Shown: one piece after another, positions 5,909 to 9,040 of the stretch | Layout: each line of letters starts with the position of its first letter | How positions within the stretch are numbered: the first letter of the stretch is position 1 | Assembly (NCBI GenBank): GCA_016280345.1 | Contig: JAEEGN010000164.1 | Coordinates: 1 to 9,040 of the forward strand | Reading direction: 5' to 3' | Source of the DNA: Selenomonadaceae bacterium | GTDB lineage: Bacteria; Bacillota; Negativicutes; Selenomonadales; Selenomonadaceae | Length of the DNA stretch: 9,040 nt | Translations under genes and position numbers: made by a program | The notes under the pieces: generated by a model | What the model saw: the letters and a program-made list of their open reading frames with translations, nothing else | Databases searched by the model: none | Told to the model about the DNA's origin: nothing

Positions 5909-8527
5909 CTACTTTGCCTCCGCCCAGTCCGCGCCCTGGTGCACGTCCACGGTCAGCGGCACGGACAGCGGCGCGACGCTTTCCATCGCCTGCCGGACGA
6001 TGACCGCCGCCCGTTCCGCTTCCTGCTTCGTGACCTCCAGCACCAGCTCGTCGTGGACCTGGAGCAGGATGCGGCTCTTGAGGCCGGCCCTCTTCAGTTC
6101 CCGCCAGGCGCGGATCATCGCCAGCTTGATGAGATCCGCCGCCGAGCCCTGGATCGGCGTATTCATCGCCATGCGTTCCGCCAGGGAACGCTGCTGGAAA
6201 TTCCGGCTACGGAGGGCCGGCAGATCGCGCCGGCGACCGAACATCGTCGTCACATAGCCCTTCTCGTGAGCTTCCCGGACAGTCTTGTCAATGAACGCCT
6301 TGATACCCGGGCACTTCTCGAAATAGCTTTCAATATACCGGGCCGCTTCAGCCCGCGGAATCCCCAATCCCTGCGAGAGCCCGTAATCGCTGATGCCATA
6401 GACGATGCCGAAGTTCACCGCCTTGGCGTGACGGCGCAGCAGAGGCGTCACTTCCTCCGGCGCGACGCCGAAGACCTCCGCCGCTGTCCGGGTATGAACG
6501 TCCTCGCCTTTCGTGAAGGCCCCGACGAAATTCGCGTCCCGGGACAGATGCGCCAGGATCCGCAACTCGATCTGCGAGTAGTCCGCCGACAGCAGGGCAT
6601 CGTAGCCCTCCCCCGGCGCGAAGACCTGACGGATTGCCCGGCCTTCCTCCGTCCGCACCGGAATATTCTGCAGGTTCGGGTCCGAGCTCGAGAGCCGTCC
6701 CGTCGCCGTCACCATCTGATTGAAGCTCGTATGGACCCGGCCGGTTTCCGGATCAATGAGGCCGTCGATGGCGTCGAGATAAGTGGATTTGAGCTTCATC
6801 CAGAGCCGGTAGGCCAAGATCTTCCCGACGATGGGATGGGCCTCCCGCAGCCGCTCCAGCTCCTCCACGTTGGTAGAGAAGCCGCCGGATTTCGTCTTCT
6901 TTCCCCCGGTGAGCCGCAGCTCGTCGAACAGGACCGTGCCGAGCTGTTTCGGGGAATTGATCTTGAATTCGTGCCCCGCCAGGGAATAGATGTCGCTTTC
7001 CAGCGCCGCAATGGTATGCTGCGCCGCGGCGGCCTGCCGGCGGAGCCCCTCCCGGTTCACGTAGATACCGGTCCGCTCCATGTCCGCCAAAACTTCCACC
7101 AGCGGCAACTCAATCTCCGCGTAGAGACGATCAAGCCCCAATTCCCGGAGGCGGGGCTCCATGACCTCCCGCAGGCGCGCCACCAGCATCGCCTGTCCGG
7201 CAGCCCGCTCCGCCTCCTCCATTTGTGGCGGCAGGGGCGCGATATCCGGCGCGAAGGCCGCCCGCAGGCTTTCCGGGCTGCCCTCCCCCAGGGACGGATC
7301 CAACAGATAGCCCGCCAGGCCCGCGTCAAAAAAAGCGGCGGAGGCAGCGCCCCCGGCGTGGTAGAATCGCTTGAGGCCCATCGTCGCCCGCCGGGCCGTC
7401 TCGTCCCCGAGAAGCCGCCAGACCGCCGGCCAGGCCGCGCTGTCCGCAGCGGCATAAGCCAGGCGGTCCCCCGCCGCCAGCCCGGCCCCCGTCATCTCCA
7501 CGTGGGGCACCCGGCCGCGGTAGCAGCCGATGAAGGAAAACCGCCCGGCGGCTTTCGCCCGGGCCGCAAAATCTTCCGCCGCCGCCGCCGTCTCCAGCCG
7601 TTCCACCGACAGCCGCGGCACCTCCGGCACCGCGAGGTCCAGCGCCAGATTTCCCACCGGGTAGAGCTTGTCGAGCCCCCGGAGGACCGCCTTCAGGCCG
7701 TATCGCTCACAAAACCGGACCAGTTTGTCCCGGTCCGGCGTAATGGCATATTCCTCCGGCGCGAACGATACCGGCGCATCGCGGACGATGGTGGCCAGGC
7801 GCCGGGAAAGCATCGCCAGTTCCCGATTCGCCGCCAGTTTCTCCTGCAGCTTCTTCCCCGGCACTTCGCCCAGGCGCGCGAAGACGCCCTCCAGGCTATC
7901 GAATTCCAGCAGCAGCTTCGTCGCGGTCTTCTCGCCGACGCCCGGCACGCCGGGAATATTGTCGGAAGAATCCCCCATGAGTCCCTTGAGATCAATGAGG
8001 CGGATTGGCGCGAAACCGTATTTTTCCCGGAAGGCCGCCTCGTCGAACAGGACCATCTCGGAAATGCCCTTCTTCGTAAACAGCACCTTCGTATCCGGGC
8101 CTACGAGCTGCAGCGCGTCACGGTCGCCGGTCACAATCCAGGACTCGAAATCGCCGGCCGCCTCGGCCTTCGCCGTCAGGGTGCCGATGATGTCATCCGC
8201 CTCGTAGTCGTCGATTTCCAGGAACGGGATGCCCCAGTCCGCCAGCATCTCCGCCAGCAGCGGCACCTGAGAGGAAAACTCCGGCGGCGTCGCCTGCCGC
8301 GTCCCCTTGTACGCCGGATACAGCTCCGTGCGGAACGTATGGCGGCTCTTGTCGAAGGCCACGGCCATCCCGTCCGGCGCATAGTCCGTGAGGAGCTTCA
8401 GCAACATATTGGCAAAGCCGAAAACAGCGTTGGTGGGCTCCCCGCTCGGCGCCGTAAGCGGCGGCAGGGCATAAAAAGCCCGAAACATCAGGCTGCTCCC
8501 GTCCAGGATCATCAATCGCTTCTTCAC
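5909..8527 (-). CDS. polA: DNA polymerase I with active 5' nuclease and degenerate 3'-5' exonuclease domain
   Basis: Gap-filling and primer-removing polymerase of 872 residues, close to the length of Bacillus Pol I. The 5' nuclease (1-290) has ILDG with Asp9, VAFD with Asp58, the acidic cluster DDYEADD (106-112), GDRDALQLV (134-142) and GDSSDNIPGVPGVGEKTA (185-202). The middle domain (about 300-460) keeps the fold signature FFDAGLAGYLLDP (399-411) but lacks the exonuclease acids. Where FDTET is expected there is FSFIGCY (330-336), the NLKYD motif is lost, and no YAxED motif is seen, so it should not proofread. The polymerase domain has TGRLSSSDPNLQNIP (609-623), motif A DYSQIEL with Asp649, motif B RRHAKAVNFGIVYG (698-711, Phe at the ddNTP-discriminating site) and motif C VHDEL with Asp826. 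The start is GTG at 8527, 12 bases after the upstream stop. Loss of the exonuclease is usual in Bacillota Pol I. Confidence 0.97.
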   Translation of the reverse strand: MKKRLMILDGSSLMFRAFYALPPLTAPSGEPTNAVFGFANMLLKLLTDYAPDGMAVAFDKSRHTFRTELYPAYKGTRQATPPEFSSQVPLLAEMLADWGIPFLEIDDYEADDIIGTLTAKAEAAGDFESWIVTGDRDALQLVGPDTKVLFTKKGISEMVLFDEAAFREKYGFAPIRLIDLKGLMGDSSDNIPGVPGVGEKTATKLLLEFDSLEGVFARLGEVPGKKLQEKLAANRELAMLSRRLATIVRDAPVSFAPEEYAITPDRDKLVRFCERYGLKAVLRGLDKLYPVGNLALDLAVPEVPRLSVERLETAAAAEDFAARAKAAGRFSFIGCYRGRVPHVEMTGAGLAAGDRLAYAAADSAAWPAVWRLLGDETARRATMGLKRFYHAGGAASAAFFDAGLAGYLLDPSLGEGSPESLRAAFAPDIAPLPPQMEEAERAAGQAMLVARLREVMEPRLRELGLDRLYAEIELPLVEVLADMERTGIYVNREGLRRQAAAAQHTIAALESDIYSLAGHEFKINSPKQLGTVLFDELRLTGGKKTKSGGFSTNVEELERLREAHPIVGKILAYRLWMKLKSTYLDAIDGLIDPETGRVHTSFNQMVTATGRLSSSDPNLQNIPVRTEEGRAIRQVFAPGEGYDALLSADYSQIELRILAHLSRDANFVGAFTKGEDVHTRTAAEVFGVAPEEVTPLLRRHAKAVNFGIVYGISDYGLSQGLGIPRAEAARYIESYFEKCPGIKAFIDKTVREAHEKGYVTTMFGRRRDLPALRSRNFQQRSLAERMAMNTPIQGSAADLIKLAMIRAWRELKRAGLKSRILLQVHDELVLEVTKQEAERAAVIVRQAMESVAPLSVPLTVDVHQGADWAEAK

Positions 8528-8530
8528 CGT

Positions 8531-8538
8531 CTCACCCC
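8531..8538 (-). promoter_or_regulatory. Ribosome binding site supporting the GTG start of polA
   Basis: GGGGTGAG on the minus strand lies in the 12-base gap between the upstream stop codon and GTG at 8527. It is only a fair Shine-Dalgarno match. The GTG start gives the conserved N terminus KRLMILDGSSLMFRAFYA, so it is well supported by protein homology. Confidence 0.55.
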
Positions 8539-8539
8539 G

Positions 8540-9040
8540 TCATTCCACTGTGGAAGAACCCGGACGGCCCGACTGCTTCTCCGCCGCCGGAGCGGGATTG
8601 GCATCCCTTGACGCCGCCGTCCGCCGTCCGTTCGCCGGCTTCGCGTCCGTCGAACCCGGAGCCCCCGCCGTCCCGTTCCCGGGCACCGTCACGGAAAGCT
8701 CCGGCGGGACGGTCCGCCCGGTGGCGGTTACGACCGGCGCCGCCGGTATGGTGCGCAGCCGCAGGACGCCCTCGGCCTCGTTGAGGCCGCCGGTCAGCCG
8801 GAACAACCGCTCCACCTCGCGGGCTTCGATGAAGAGCTTGCCGCCGAAGTCGAATCCATCGGCTTCACCGTGCGCCGTCCGGGCCCGGTTCTCCAGCATA
8901 TCCCAGACGACCTCTGTCTTCGTCACCACGGACAGCGGGAGCGCCGGCACATAAAGCGTCCCGTTCACGTTGATGGCCCGGCCGGAAATCCAGCGATCAT
9001 CCACCTCCACCCGGAACGGCCGTCCCAGGAACGTCGGCTC
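8540..9040 (-). CDS. C-terminal part of a probable exported protein with copper-amine-oxidase-N-like repeats (5' end outside window)
   Basis: The frame is open from base 9040 to the TGA at 8540-8542, giving 166 residues of a longer protein. The GTG at 9010 is internal and not a likely start, because the frame continues upstream. The first 95 residues hold two related units. One has NVNGTLYVPALPLSVVTKTE followed by VVWD (24-47). The other has FDFGGKLFIEAREVERLF (63-80). This pattern of a short beta hairpin, an aromatic-Val/Ile-Pro/Glu-Ala step, a helix and a beta strand recalls the copper amine oxidase N-terminal-like domain of secreted Bacillota proteins; I recognise it by pattern only. Residues about 97-166 are a tail rich in Pro, Ala, Gly and Ser with several Arg and Lys, likely disordered. 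No transmembrane or sorting signal is seen at the C terminus. The function is unknown. It ends 12 bases before polA and is probably co-transcribed with it. Confidence 0.7.
   Translation of the reverse strand, partial: EPTFLGRPFRVEVDDRWISGRAINVNGTLYVPALPLSVVTKTEVVWDMLENRARTAHGEADGFDFGGKLFIEAREVERLFRLTGGLNEAEGVLRLRTIPAAPVVTATGRTVPPELSVTVPGNGTAGAPGSTDAKPANGRRTAASRDANPAPAAEKQSGRPGSSTVE

Noticed and set aside
5663..8611. A 982-codon open frame on the plus strand opposite polA
   Set aside because: It lies almost entirely antisense to polA, which has every family motif. Its translation is rich in Arg, His, Gln and Val with no recognisable domain, as expected when a GC-rich gene is read on the other strand. 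No supporting ribosome binding site or neighbour was seen.

Overview
All real genes in this window lie on the minus strand, so they are read from high to low coordinates. They form one tightly spaced array: the 3' part of an unrecognised secreted-type gene, then polA (DNA polymerase I), mutM/fpg (formamidopyrimidine-DNA glycosylase), coaE (dephospho-CoA kinase), a membrane-anchored lytic transglycosylase, and polC (PolC-type DNA polymerase III alpha). polC runs off the left edge only one or two codons before its expected end. The gaps between genes are 12, 24, 10, 16 and 35 bases. I see no internal terminator or convincing promoter, so the set probably forms one operon whose promoter lies beyond the right edge. 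No RNA genes, mobile elements, CRISPR arrays or large repeats are visible, and no stretch above 300 bases is gene-free.

A PolC-type polymerase together with the order polA-mutM-coaE-SLT points to the Bacillota (Firmicutes). The high GC content makes a GC-rich member of the Negativicutes or a related clostridial line my best guess; this is an inference, not a demonstrated placement. The high GC also produces very long mirror-image reading frames on the plus strand opposite polC and polA (up to about 980 codons). I treat these as artefacts.

Functionally, three of the six genes copy or repair DNA. PolC is the replicative polymerase, PolA fills gaps and removes RNA primers, and MutM starts excision of oxidised purines. 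CoaE finishes coenzyme A synthesis, the lytic transglycosylase cleaves peptidoglycan, and the first, cut-off gene looks like an exported protein with copper-amine-oxidase-N-like repeats.

The most interesting observation is in polC. The DnaQ-type 3'-5' exonuclease domain that normally sits inside the PHP domain of PolC is cleanly absent, replaced by a linker of about ten residues. The PHP domain meanwhile keeps a complete set of nine putative metal ligands, including an Asp where Bacillus-type PolC, as I recall it, has Asn. The PolA in the same operon also has a degenerate proofreading domain. Proofreading here may therefore rest on the PHP domain or on a separate exonuclease.
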